From JANPBY01 sp963805505 (GTDB lineage Bacteria > Actinomycetota > Actinomycetes > DATJPE01): a stretch of 64,000 nt of DNA. Below are positions 8,277 through 15,493 of the stretch, piece after piece. Made by a program: the position numbers and the translations under genes. Position 1 is the first letter of the stretch; every line of letters starts with the position of its first letter. The notes under the pieces were generated by a model. That model made no database searches, was not told the origin of the DNA, and saw only the letters and a list, made by a program, of their open reading frames with translations. Where the stretch lies: the NCBI GenBank assembly GCA_963805505.1, contig CAWDUP010000001.1, forward strand, positions 327,574 to 391,573. Reading direction: 5' to 3'.

Positions 8277-9316
8277 GGGCGGTCCAGGTGGTCGGCCCAG
8301 ACCTCGGCGTATCAGGTCTTCGCGCATCGACGATCGACGCGCCCGTCGCCGGGCCCGGCGAGGTGGTCGTCGAGGTCGTTGCCGTATCGGCCAGTCGCCT
8401 CGACCTGACCGCGCTAGGGCACAGCGCGATGGGCCAGCAGAACTCCTTTCCACGGACGCTTGGCGGGGATCCCGCCGGCGTGATCGTTGCCGTCGGGGAG
8501 GGAGTGGAGGGGTCTCGGGTCGGGTCGCGAGTCGTGGTGAAGCCCAACCTGTTCTGCGGCGAGTGCGAGGAGTGCCTGGCCGGCGCTGAGGCGGACTGCC
8601 GCTCCCAGGTGGTCCTGGGCCTGCGCCGCGACGGCGGCGCCGCCGAGGCTGTGGTCGTGCCGGCACGGTCGGCCTTCGGTCTCCCCGACGCCGTGACTTT
8701 CGTCGACGCGGCGGCGGCCGTACACACGTTTCCAGTGGCACTGCACATGATTCGGGTCGCGGGAGGGATCTCAACCGGGGACGTCGTCGTGGTCACCGGT
8801 GCGGCAGGCGCCGTCGGGTCCGCGACCGTCCAGCTGGTCGCGGCGCTCGGGGGGCGGGTCGTTGCCGTCGTCCAGGACGAGGCGCAAGCGAGGTTCATCG
8901 GTGATCTGAAGGCACATGCCGTCGTGCGAGTCGATGAGCGGACGCTCTCTCAGGCCGTTCACGACGTCTGCCCCGACGGCGTCAACCTGGTGATCGACAC
9001 GACGGGCGCCGCCGCCGTCCTCGGCGAGGCGATAGACACCCTCGGATGGCGCGGCCGGGCGGTGACCTGCGCGGGCGCATCGCAACCTCGGCTGTCGCTC
9101 GACACTGGCGCGTTCTACCGCCGTCGCCTGGCCTTGTTCGGCTCGGCTTCCTCAGACGTCCGAGATGTCGTGGACTCACTGGACCTGCTCGCCGCTGGCT
9201 CGATCACCCCGAAGATCGGCCGGGTCTACCCGTTCGACGACTTTCGGCAGGCCTACGCGTCACTCGTCGATCCGACGCGCAACGGCAAGGTTGTCATCCG
9301 GGTGCGTGACGAATGA
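8273..9316 (+). CDS. Zinc-type alcohol dehydrogenase/quinone oxidoreductase (MDR family)
   Basis: The 347-aa protein has the medium-chain dehydrogenase layout: a GroES-like N-terminal domain with GGDPAGVIVAVGEGVEG, a cysteine cluster FCGECEECLAGAEADC resembling the structural zinc lobe of alcohol dehydrogenases, and a Rossmann domain with GAAGAVGSATVQLVAALG (residues ~175-195). The usual catalytic zinc cysteine of the N-terminal region is not evident, as SASRLDLTALGHS stands where CxxDxxxxxG is expected, so it may be a zinc-independent reductase with a retained structural lobe. ATG 8273 overlaps the permease stop, and its own stop overlaps the next start. It probably oxidises or reduces a pathway intermediate. 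Confidence 0.85.
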   Translation: MRAVQVVGPDLGVSGLRASTIDAPVAGPGEVVVEVVAVSASRLDLTALGHSAMGQQNSFPRTLGGDPAGVIVAVGEGVEGSRVGSRVVVKPNLFCGECEECLAGAEADCRSQVVLGLRRDGGAAEAVVVPARSAFGLPDAVTFVDAAAAVHTFPVALHMIRVAGGISTGDVVVVTGAAGAVGSATVQLVAALGGRVVAVVQDEAQARFIGDLKAHAVVRVDERTLSQAVHDVCPDGVNLVIDTTGAAAVLGEAIDTLGWRGRAVTCAGASQPRLSLDTGAFYRRRLALFGSASSDVRDVVDSLDLLAAGSITPKIGRVYPFDDFRQAYASLVDPTRNGKVVIRVRDE

Positions 9317-10500
9317 GCGAGCCAGACTACGGCGCTGGACCGCTGGCGGGAGTGCGGGTCGTCGAGATCGGTCGCTACATCGCCGCCCCCTTCGCCGGCC
9401 GACAGCTGGCCGACCTCGGCGCCGACGTGATCAAGGTCGAGGACCCCGAGGGTGGAGATCCGATGCGCCGCTGGGAGGGCGGAAGCCGCGCGTTCAGTCC
9501 GCAGTTCGCCGCCTACAACGCCGGCAAACGAAGCGTCGCGCTGGACCTGAAGTCCGAGCAGGGGCGCGATGCGCTGCTGGCGCTGTGTGCCACCGCCGAC
9601 GTGCTGCTCGAGAACTTCCGCCCCGGAGTGATGGAACGGCTGGGGGTCGGATCAGCTGTGCTGCTCGGGGCTAATCCTCGGCTGATCTACTGCTGCCTGA
9701 CCGGGTTCGGCTCGGTCGGCCCTTATGCGGAGCGCCCCAGCTATGACACGGTCATCTCTGCCATGGGTGGGCTGTACAGCACGATCATGCCGGCGTCCTC
9801 ACCCTCTCCGGTCGGCCCGGCGATGTCCGACCTGCTGTCGGGACTGTTCGCCGTGCAGGGGGTGCTGGCAGCGCTGCACCACCGGGCCGCTACCGGTCAG
9901 GGCCAGGTCGTGGACGTCACGATGCTCGGCTCGGTGTTGGGCTTCCTGACCGAGGCCACGACGAGCACCCTCGAGACCGGTGAGCTGCTGGAGCCGCACA
10001 CGAGGCAGCGACGTGCGCAGGCCTACGGCGCCGTCGACTCCGAGGGCAAGGCCTTCGTGGTCCACCTGTCCGTGCCCGAGAAGTTCTGGCTCGCGCTGCT
10101 CGACGCCCTGGAGACGCCCGAGTGGCGGGACGACGCACGCTTTGTCGACCGCGCCGCGCGCTACCTCAACTACGCCGACCTCGACGCGCTGATCAAACAG
10201 GTCGCGCGTACCCGCAGTCGTGAGGAGTGGTTCGCGCGCTTCGAGGCACGTGACCTGCCGCACGGTCCGATCAACACGCTGGCCGACGTGGTCGAAGACG
10301 AGCAGGTCGCGGCCGCCGGTCTGCTGGCCGATGTCCCATTCCCCGATGGTCCCCCGATGCGGATGACGCGACCGCCAGCCCGCTTCTCGCTGAGCCCGAC
10401 CCCTGCCGGTCGCCCGGCGCCCGGGCTGGGTCAGCACACCGACGAGGTTCTCGCTCAGTTGGCCTCGAGCCGTTCTGCCGCCCCGAAGGAGCAAGCGTGA
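9313..10500 (+). CDS. CaiB/BaiF family CoA-transferase (family III)
   Basis: The 395-aa length is normal for family III CoA-transferases. Hallmarks are GVRVVEIGRYIAAPFAGRQL at the N-terminus, ADLGADVIKVEDPEGGDP, the AYNAGKRSVALDLKSEQGR block, and LLENFRPGVMERLGVG. The conserved nucleophilic aspartate appears in RPSYDTVISAMGG. The enzyme moves CoA between carboxylic acids, so the pathway probably activates an organic acid, such as a ring-cleavage product or side chain, as a thioester. It sits in the long operon with 4-nt overlaps on both sides. The CoA donor and acceptor cannot be read from the sequence. Confidence 0.92.
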   Translation: MSEPDYGAGPLAGVRVVEIGRYIAAPFAGRQLADLGADVIKVEDPEGGDPMRRWEGGSRAFSPQFAAYNAGKRSVALDLKSEQGRDALLALCATADVLLENFRPGVMERLGVGSAVLLGANPRLIYCCLTGFGSVGPYAERPSYDTVISAMGGLYSTIMPASSPSPVGPAMSDLLSGLFAVQGVLAALHHRAATGQGQVVDVTMLGSVLGFLTEATTSTLETGELLEPHTRQRRAQAYGAVDSEGKAFVVHLSVPEKFWLALLDALETPEWRDDARFVDRAARYLNYADLDALIKQVARTRSREEWFARFEARDLPHGPINTLADVVEDEQVAAAGLLADVPFPDGPPMRMTRPPARFSLSPTPAGRPAPGLGQHTDEVLAQLASSRSAAPKEQA

Positions 10501-11396
10501 GCAGCACCCATGGATCGGACATCGTCGTGGGATCGGACATCGTCGCGATCGACGCGCACACCCATCCCCAGACTGCTGAGTTCCTGGCAGCGATGGGTGC
10601 ACGGAGGAAGCAGATGGGCAGCCACTTCGGCAAGGAGCGGGTGGCGGTCTCCTTCGACGAGATGGCCGACAGCTATCGCGCGCGCAAGATGATGGCAGTC
10701 ATCGTCAACTCCGATGATGAGACTCGCTCGGGTGTTCCCGGAGCGCCGAACCACCTGCTCGGCGACGCCATGCGCAAGCACCCCGACGTGTTTTTGGCCT
10801 TCTGTGGCGTCGACCCGTGGAAGGGTGCGCTGGCGCTGGAGGAAGTACGACGTTGCCATGGCGAGCACGGGGTGCTTGGAGTCGGGGAGCTCAATCCCTC
10901 CAGGCAGGGATTTCGCGCCGACGATCACCAGTTCTACCCGCTCTGGGAGCTCTGCAGCGAGCTCGGCCTCGTCGTGATGTTCCACGTCGGGTTCCCCGGA
11001 GCCGGTGCTGGCACTCCCGGCGGAATGGGCTACCGCCTCGAGCTCGCCCGCCCCGTCCCGTACCTCGACAACCTCGCCGCCGACTTTCCCGACCTCCAGA
11101 TCATCGGCGCGCATCCAGGGTGGCCCTGGCACCTGGAGAATCTCGCGACCGCCTGGCACAAGGGCAACTACTACCTCGATCTGTCCGGTTGGGCGCCGAA
11201 GTACTTCCCGCCGGAAGTGGTCCACTACGCCAACAGCGTCATTCCCAAGAAAGTGTTGTTCGGCTCGGACTGGCCAGTTGTGGATCCCGACCGCTGGCTT
11301 CGTGAGTTCGACGCGTTGGGCTTCAAGGACGAGTCCCGCCAGCGCGTCATGCTGGACAACGCCGTTGAGCTGTTCGGGCTGACGAGGGCGCCGTGA
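10497..11396 (+). CDS. Amidohydrolase family 2 protein (decarboxylase or hydrolase/hydratase)
   Basis: The 299-aa TIM-barrel protein carries the Amidohydro_2 metal ligands: DAHTHP near residue 20, FHVGFPG (~163), GAHPGWPWHLEN (~201), and GSDWPVVDP (~255). Relatives include gamma-resorcylate and aminocarboxymuconate semialdehyde decarboxylases and 4-oxalomesaconate hydratases, all acting on aromatic acids or their ring-cleavage products. That fits its place directly before the extradiol dioxygenase genes. It starts at GTG 10497 with GAAGGAG upstream, overlapping the previous stop. Whether it decarboxylates, hydrates or hydrolyses is open. Confidence 0.86.
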   Translation: MSSTHGSDIVVGSDIVAIDAHTHPQTAEFLAAMGARRKQMGSHFGKERVAVSFDEMADSYRARKMMAVIVNSDDETRSGVPGAPNHLLGDAMRKHPDVFLAFCGVDPWKGALALEEVRRCHGEHGVLGVGELNPSRQGFRADDHQFYPLWELCSELGLVVMFHVGFPGAGAGTPGGMGYRLELARPVPYLDNLAADFPDLQIIGAHPGWPWHLENLATAWHKGNYYLDLSGWAPKYFPPEVVHYANSVIPKKVLFGSDWPVVDPDRWLREFDALGFKDESRQRVMLDNAVELFGLTRAP

Positions 11397-12238
11397 GTGA
11401 GCTCGTCGGTGTATTTGGGGTGCAGCACAACCCGCTCCTCTATCGCACGCTCGCTGCGCCGGTCGACGACGACCTCGTGGCCTTGAGGGACGCCTTTGCA
11501 GAGTCGTCAGAGCGGTTGCGTGCGCTGCGCCCAGACGTCGTCATCATCATCTCCACCGACCACCTCACCCAGTGGTTCTACGAGAACATGCCTACCTTCC
11601 TGGTGGGTCGGGCCGCGACCATCCCGGCGACTTTCGCCAGCGAGGAGCGCGAGTTCGGACTGCCCCGCGCCACCTTCGACGGCGACCCGCAGCTCGGCGC
11701 GTGGCTGCACGAGGACGGTCTGCGGCGCGACTTCGACCTGTCGGCGTCGGACCAGTTCAGGGTGGACCACAGCGTCCTGGTGCCCATGCACTACCTGACA
11801 CCCGGACTAGACGTACCGATCGTTCCCGTGTTCACCAACGCCATCGCTCCGCCGTTCCCTACCGCCGCCCGCTTCTACGCCCTCGGTGAGGCGATCCGGG
11901 CCGCCGTGCTTGCCTGCCCGCTGGATCGCCGGGTAGCCGTCGTGGCCAGTGGGCATCTCGCCACCGAGGTCGGCGGCCCACGCCAGTTCTCCGGTTCGCC
12001 CGACCCGGACTTCGACCTGGCGGCTGTGCAGATGGTCCGCGAGGGAGCGGTGAGCCAGCTCGAGACACTGGCCAGCTACGAACGGCTGCTTGCCGCCGGC
12101 AACGTGACCCATCAGTTCCTCAACTTCGTGGTGGCCATGGGCGTGACCCAGGGTCGTCCGGCCAGCCATGCAGAGGCTCGGGTCTCGCGGTTTGCGACCT
12201 CACCGTTCTTCGAGTGGGCGGGGGAGGCACTGCGATGA
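11393..12238 (+). CDS. Extradiol ring-cleavage dioxygenase, class III LigB-like catalytic subunit
   Basis: The 281-aa protein fits the LigB fold of non-haem Fe(II) extradiol dioxygenases. Likely metal and base histidines lie in VFGVQHNPLL (His12), STDHL (~57), VDHSVLVPMHYL (~125 and ~132) and VASGHLATEVGG (~189). Such enzymes open catecholic, protocatechuate-like or gallate-like rings between a hydroxylated and an adjacent carbon. GTG 11393 overlaps the preceding stop, and a LigA-like small subunit follows with a 4-nt overlap, giving the usual LigAB pair (here in B-A order). This is the strongest evidence that the operon degrades an aromatic compound. Ring substituents are unknown. Confidence 0.86.
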   Translation: MSELVGVFGVQHNPLLYRTLAAPVDDDLVALRDAFAESSERLRALRPDVVIIISTDHLTQWFYENMPTFLVGRAATIPATFASEEREFGLPRATFDGDPQLGAWLHEDGLRRDFDLSASDQFRVDHSVLVPMHYLTPGLDVPIVPVFTNAIAPPFPTAARFYALGEAIRAAVLACPLDRRVAVVASGHLATEVGGPRQFSGSPDPDFDLAAVQMVREGAVSQLETLASYERLLAAGNVTHQFLNFVVAMGVTQGRPASHAEARVSRFATSPFFEWAGEALR

Positions 12239-12645
12239 GCCGTTACGCCGTGAACGCGCTCATGCGCGAGGTGCTGATCACCGACCAGGCGCTCGCCGAC
12301 TTCCGGGCCGATCCTGCGGCGTACGTGTCGGCGTGGTCTCGGCGACAGCTTGCGGCCGGCAGCGGGGTCACGTTGGAGGCTGCCGAGTCCACAGCGCTCG
12401 CCGCCAGGGACTACGGCACCCTGTACGAACGCGGCGCTCACCCCTATCTGCTCTGGTCGTTCACCGAGGCGGTGTGGGTTCCGGAGGTTCCCCGGGCCGA
12501 CCTGGTGGCCGACTACAAGGCGCGAGCCGGCCGGGTGGACGGATTCCCGGACTGCCGCACCGTCCCGTCACCGGACGTGCGATACGGTATCCTGGATACA
12601 AAAGCGGGCGATGAGCAGCCGAGGACCGAGGAGGGCAACCAATGA
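12235..12645 (+). CDS. LigA-like extradiol dioxygenase small subunit
   Basis: This 136-aa protein starts at ATG 12235, overlapping the LigB-like stop (ATGA). The pattern YAVNALMREVLITDQALADFRADPAAYV resembles LigA-type alpha subunits, which form a helical lid over the LigB active site. Later it has LYERGAHPYLLWSFTEAV, then a charged, disordered tail. The C-terminal coding sequence contains the perfect palindrome at 12587-12599, a candidate operator for the regulator that follows. Its stop overlaps the regulator's start. Confidence 0.75.
   Translation: MSRYAVNALMREVLITDQALADFRADPAAYVSAWSRRQLAAGSGVTLEAAESTALAARDYGTLYERGAHPYLLWSFTEAVWVPEVPRADLVADYKARAGRVDGFPDCRTVPSPDVRYGILDTKAGDEQPRTEEGNQ
12587..12599. 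promoter_or_regulatory. Operator-like perfect palindrome (type B)
   Basis: GTATCCTGGATAC is a perfect 13-bp palindrome with one central base, 43 bp upstream of the second GntR/FCD gene and inside the end of the LigA-like gene. Near-identical GTATCCAGAATAC overlaps the promoter at 5022-5050. The spacing suggests autoregulation from an internal promoter as well as control of the whole operon. It is too short to act as a transcription terminator. Confidence 0.55.
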
Positions 12646-13508
12646 GTGGCTCCGGGACGAAGGGCAGGTCCGGCCCGCGGCTCGCCGCAGCGGACCACGC
12701 GTCGGAGATCGAGTCGAACGCCACCTCGGACGATGCGTCGCGCAACGCGTCGGACAACGAGGTCGTTGAGCGAGAGCTCGCCGCCGTGGTGGCCACGCTC
12801 GACACGCGCTACCGAACCCTCGGCGAGATGGTGGTCGAGGTCATCAGGGAGGCCATCGCTACGGGTGCGCTTGCCCCCGGTCAGCGTCTTCAGCAGGAGA
12901 CGCTCGCCTCGGCCTTGGGCGTCTCCCGCATTCCCGTGCGCTCAGCGCTGATGCAGCTGGAGTCCGAGGGCCTGGTGACCTTCCGGCCCGGCCGCGGTGC
13001 GGTGGTGCGCAGCCTGACCCCCGACCAGGTGCGCGAGATCTATGAGGTTCGTGAGCTGCTCGAGGTGCACGCCCTGCGCAAGTCCATGGCCACGATGACC
13101 CCGGAACGGCTCGACCGGATCCGTGATCTTTCCCAGCAGACCGATGCCGGCGCGGACGGGGGAGACTTCGTCGACCTGCGCACGGCGCTCTATCGAGAGA
13201 TGTACGACGGTGAGCACAACCCTGTTCTGGTGAAGATGATCGAGGAGCTGCGCGGCACCGTAGGTCGTTACCTGCTCGGGGTGCGCGTGTCCAAGCGCAG
13301 TCCTGACCGGCACCGTCGGTTGTCCGACCTGGTCGCTGCCGGCGACCCGGACGCCGCCGCCGAGTGGCTGACCCACCACCTGGCGAGCGTCCGCGACACG
13401 GTTGTCGCCCTGGTCTCCGAGGCTGACGACCCCGCGGGTGCGGCCACTGACCCGGCGGCTGTGCTGACTCCGATCCGCGAGCAGACACCATCCAGGAGGA
13501 ACGCATGA
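12642..13508 (+). CDS. GntR family transcriptional regulator, FCD subfamily (second copy)
   Basis: The 288-aa regulator has a ~60-residue acidic N-terminal extension, then a winged helix (LAPGQRLQQETLASALGVS, IPVRSALMQLESEGLV) at residues ~65-130, and an FCD helical domain to ~270 (VREIYEVRELLEVHALRK). Unlike the regulator at 920-1597, it is embedded in the catabolic operon, overlapping its neighbours by 4 nt at both ends, so its level follows operon expression. The type B palindrome at 12587-12599 just upstream, with its relative at the operon promoter, makes it the likely main repressor. The effector is probably a pathway intermediate. Confidence 0.88.
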   Translation: MSGSGTKGRSGPRLAAADHASEIESNATSDDASRNASDNEVVERELAAVVATLDTRYRTLGEMVVEVIREAIATGALAPGQRLQQETLASALGVSRIPVRSALMQLESEGLVTFRPGRGAVVRSLTPDQVREIYEVRELLEVHALRKSMATMTPERLDRIRDLSQQTDAGADGGDFVDLRTALYREMYDGEHNPVLVKMIEELRGTVGRYLLGVRVSKRSPDRHRRLSDLVAAGDPDAAAEWLTHHLASVRDTVVALVSEADDPAGAATDPAAVLTPIREQTPSRRNA

Positions 13509-14494
13509 CCCGCGCCCACGTGGGCTACGCCGCCATGCTCGAGCAGTTCGAGCCGCTGGAGGTGACCGACTACAGCGCGCTCGCCGAGCAGGCCGGCTTC
13601 GAGGGGGTCATGGCGGCTGACCACTTCCAGCCGTGGGTCCCGGCCCAGGGCAATGCACCGTTCGTGTGGAACGTGCTTACCGCGCTGGGGGAACGCACCA
13701 CCCGCGACATCGGCCCCGGGGTCACCTGCCCGTCGTTCCGCTTCCACCCCAGCGTCGTCGCGCAGGCGTCCGCCACGCTCGCCGCGATGTACCCCGGCCG
13801 GCACTGGCTCGGCCTCGGCTCGGGGGAGGCGCTCAACGAGCACATCGTCGGCGGCTACTGGCCCGAGGCGCACGAGCGGCTGGCCCGCATGTGGGAAGCC
13901 ATCGAGGTCATCCAGAAGCTCTTCACCGGCAAGGACGTCAAGCACGCCGGCCGCTTCTTCACGATGGAGACCTGCCGCCTGTGGACCATGCCCGAGGTGG
14001 CTCCGCCGATCTATGTGGCAACCGCAGGTCCGATCACGGCCAAGCGCGCCGGCCGAACCGTCGACGGCATCATCACCCCGGGCGCGCCGGTGGAGAAGGT
14101 CTCCGGGCTGCTGGCGAAGTTCGATGACGGGGCCAAGGAGGCCGGTCGCGAGCCGGGCAGCCAGGTCAAGATCTTGCAGCTGCACCTGTCGTGGGCTCCG
14201 ACCGACGACGAAGCGCTTGCCAACGCGGTCAAGGAATGGCCGACGGGCGGCATGAAGTTCCCCAAGCAGGACATCCGCTCGCCGTTCGACTTCGAGCAGA
14301 TGGCCAAGCTGGTCCGTCCCGAGGACTTCGACGGGCGAATGCTGATCTCCAGCGACCTGGACGCCCACCGCGCGGAGATCCAGAAGTTCCTCGACCTCGG
14401 GATCGACCGCGTCTACCTGCACAACGTCGGACGCAACCAGAAGGAGTGGATCGACGCCTTCGGGCGCGACGTACTCCCGAAACTCGTGGCCTGA
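13505..14494 (+). CDS. F420-dependent LLM-class oxidoreductase (FGD/TIGR03557-like)
   Basis: The 329-aa luciferase-like (TIM barrel) protein resembles the F420-dependent glucose-6-phosphate dehydrogenase group. Recognisable are AEQAGFEGVMAADHFQPW, GPGVTCPSFRFHPSVVAQA, the GRHWLGLGSGEALNEH loop and PPIYVATAGPITAKRAGR. Enzymes of this group use coenzyme F420 for hydride transfer to or from their substrate. The FbiC and CofC genes in the same operon support F420 as the cofactor here. The start ATG overlaps the regulator's stop. Whether it oxidises an alcohol, supplying F420H2, or attacks the growth substrate cannot be decided. Confidence 0.85.
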   Translation: MTRAHVGYAAMLEQFEPLEVTDYSALAEQAGFEGVMAADHFQPWVPAQGNAPFVWNVLTALGERTTRDIGPGVTCPSFRFHPSVVAQASATLAAMYPGRHWLGLGSGEALNEHIVGGYWPEAHERLARMWEAIEVIQKLFTGKDVKHAGRFFTMETCRLWTMPEVAPPIYVATAGPITAKRAGRTVDGIITPGAPVEKVSGLLAKFDDGAKEAGREPGSQVKILQLHLSWAPTDDEALANAVKEWPTGGMKFPKQDIRSPFDFEQMAKLVRPEDFDGRMLISSDLDAHRAEIQKFLDLGIDRVYLHNVGRNQKEWIDAFGRDVLPKLVA

Positions 14495-14503
14495 GGCCGC
14501 GGG

Positions 14504-15493
14504 ATGCAGACCGAAGCCGTCGAGTTCTTCAGCGAGGGCGCCACGATCAGCGCGCTGTGGCGCACCCCTGACCCGGACGATTCCCGCCCCGGTCGCCTGC
14601 GCGCGATCGTCCAGGGGCCGGGCTGGCTGGGGCTCAAGGACGCCAAGCTCTACGTCCGCTACCACGAAGCGTTCGTGGCAGCCGGCTTCGGCGTGCTCGT
14701 CTTCGACTACCGCGGGTTCGGAGACTCAGGTGGCGACCGCGGTGTTCTCTCGCCGGCCGACCAGCTCACCGATCTCGTCAACGCCGTCACCTATCTGACG
14801 ACGCGCGAGGACGTCGACCCCGACGCCATCGGGGTCTTCGGCACCGGGGGAACGGGCGGAGGCAACGCCGTTCTGCTGGCGGCTGCGGACGCGCGGGTCA
14901 AAGCCGCCGTCAGCCAAGTGCCGGTGGCGGACGGATCGGACTGGCTGCACCGGATGCGCCCCGAGCACGAGTGGCTGAGCTTCCTCGCCGAGCTCGATGA
15001 GGACCGCAAGCAGCGGGTCCTGACCGGCCAAGGCCGGAAGGTCCACCCGCGCGAGGGGATCATGGTTCCGACGCCGGAGCGCACGGCGACGACCATCAAG
15101 GCCGACGTCGACGACCGGATCCCTTCGGAGGTCTCGCTGTCCGCGGCCGAGGCGATCCTCGCCTATCGCCCGATCGACGCGGCGCGCACGCTGACGACCC
15201 CGCTGATGGTCATCGCGGTCGAGGGTGATGCGACGACCCCCACCGACCACGCGCAGGCGTTGTACGACGCGGCGCGCGGCCCGAAGTCGCTGATCATCCA
15301 GCGCCACACCACGCACTACGCCGCGTACGACCGCTACTGGACCCAGACGACGCCGCGAATGGTGGCCTGGCTGGACGCCTACGTCCGCCCCGCCGACCTG
15401 ACCGTCCACAGCGCAGTCAACGCGGCACCCACGCAGGCGGCACTCACGCACTCAGCAGCAGCGACCATCGAGCATCTGGAGGCTCCCGAATGA
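14504..15493 (+). CDS. Alpha/beta hydrolase, dienelactone-hydrolase-like, with Thr at the nucleophile position
   Basis: The 329-aa protein has the alpha/beta hydrolase layout: GVLVFDYRGFGDSGGDRG, then the strand-turn IGVFGTGGTGGGNA, and a late VEGDATTPTDHA acid region followed by a histidine segment (THYAAY). In relatives the nucleophile elbow reads G-T-S-Y-S-G-G. Here the aligned residue is threonine and both serines of the elbow are lost, so normal serine-esterase chemistry is in doubt. It could be a Thr-dependent, lyase-like or non-catalytic member. It is the only gene of the operon preceded by a real gap (9 bp) and overlaps the following gene by 4 nt. Confidence 0.83.
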   Translation: MQTEAVEFFSEGATISALWRTPDPDDSRPGRLRAIVQGPGWLGLKDAKLYVRYHEAFVAAGFGVLVFDYRGFGDSGGDRGVLSPADQLTDLVNAVTYLTTREDVDPDAIGVFGTGGTGGGNAVLLAAADARVKAAVSQVPVADGSDWLHRMRPEHEWLSFLAELDEDRKQRVLTGQGRKVHPREGIMVPTPERTATTIKADVDDRIPSEVSLSAAEAILAYRPIDAARTLTTPLMVIAVEGDATTPTDHAQALYDAARGPKSLIIQRHTTHYAAYDRYWTQTTPRMVAWLDAYVRPADLTVHSAVNAAPTQAALTHSAAATIEHLEAPE

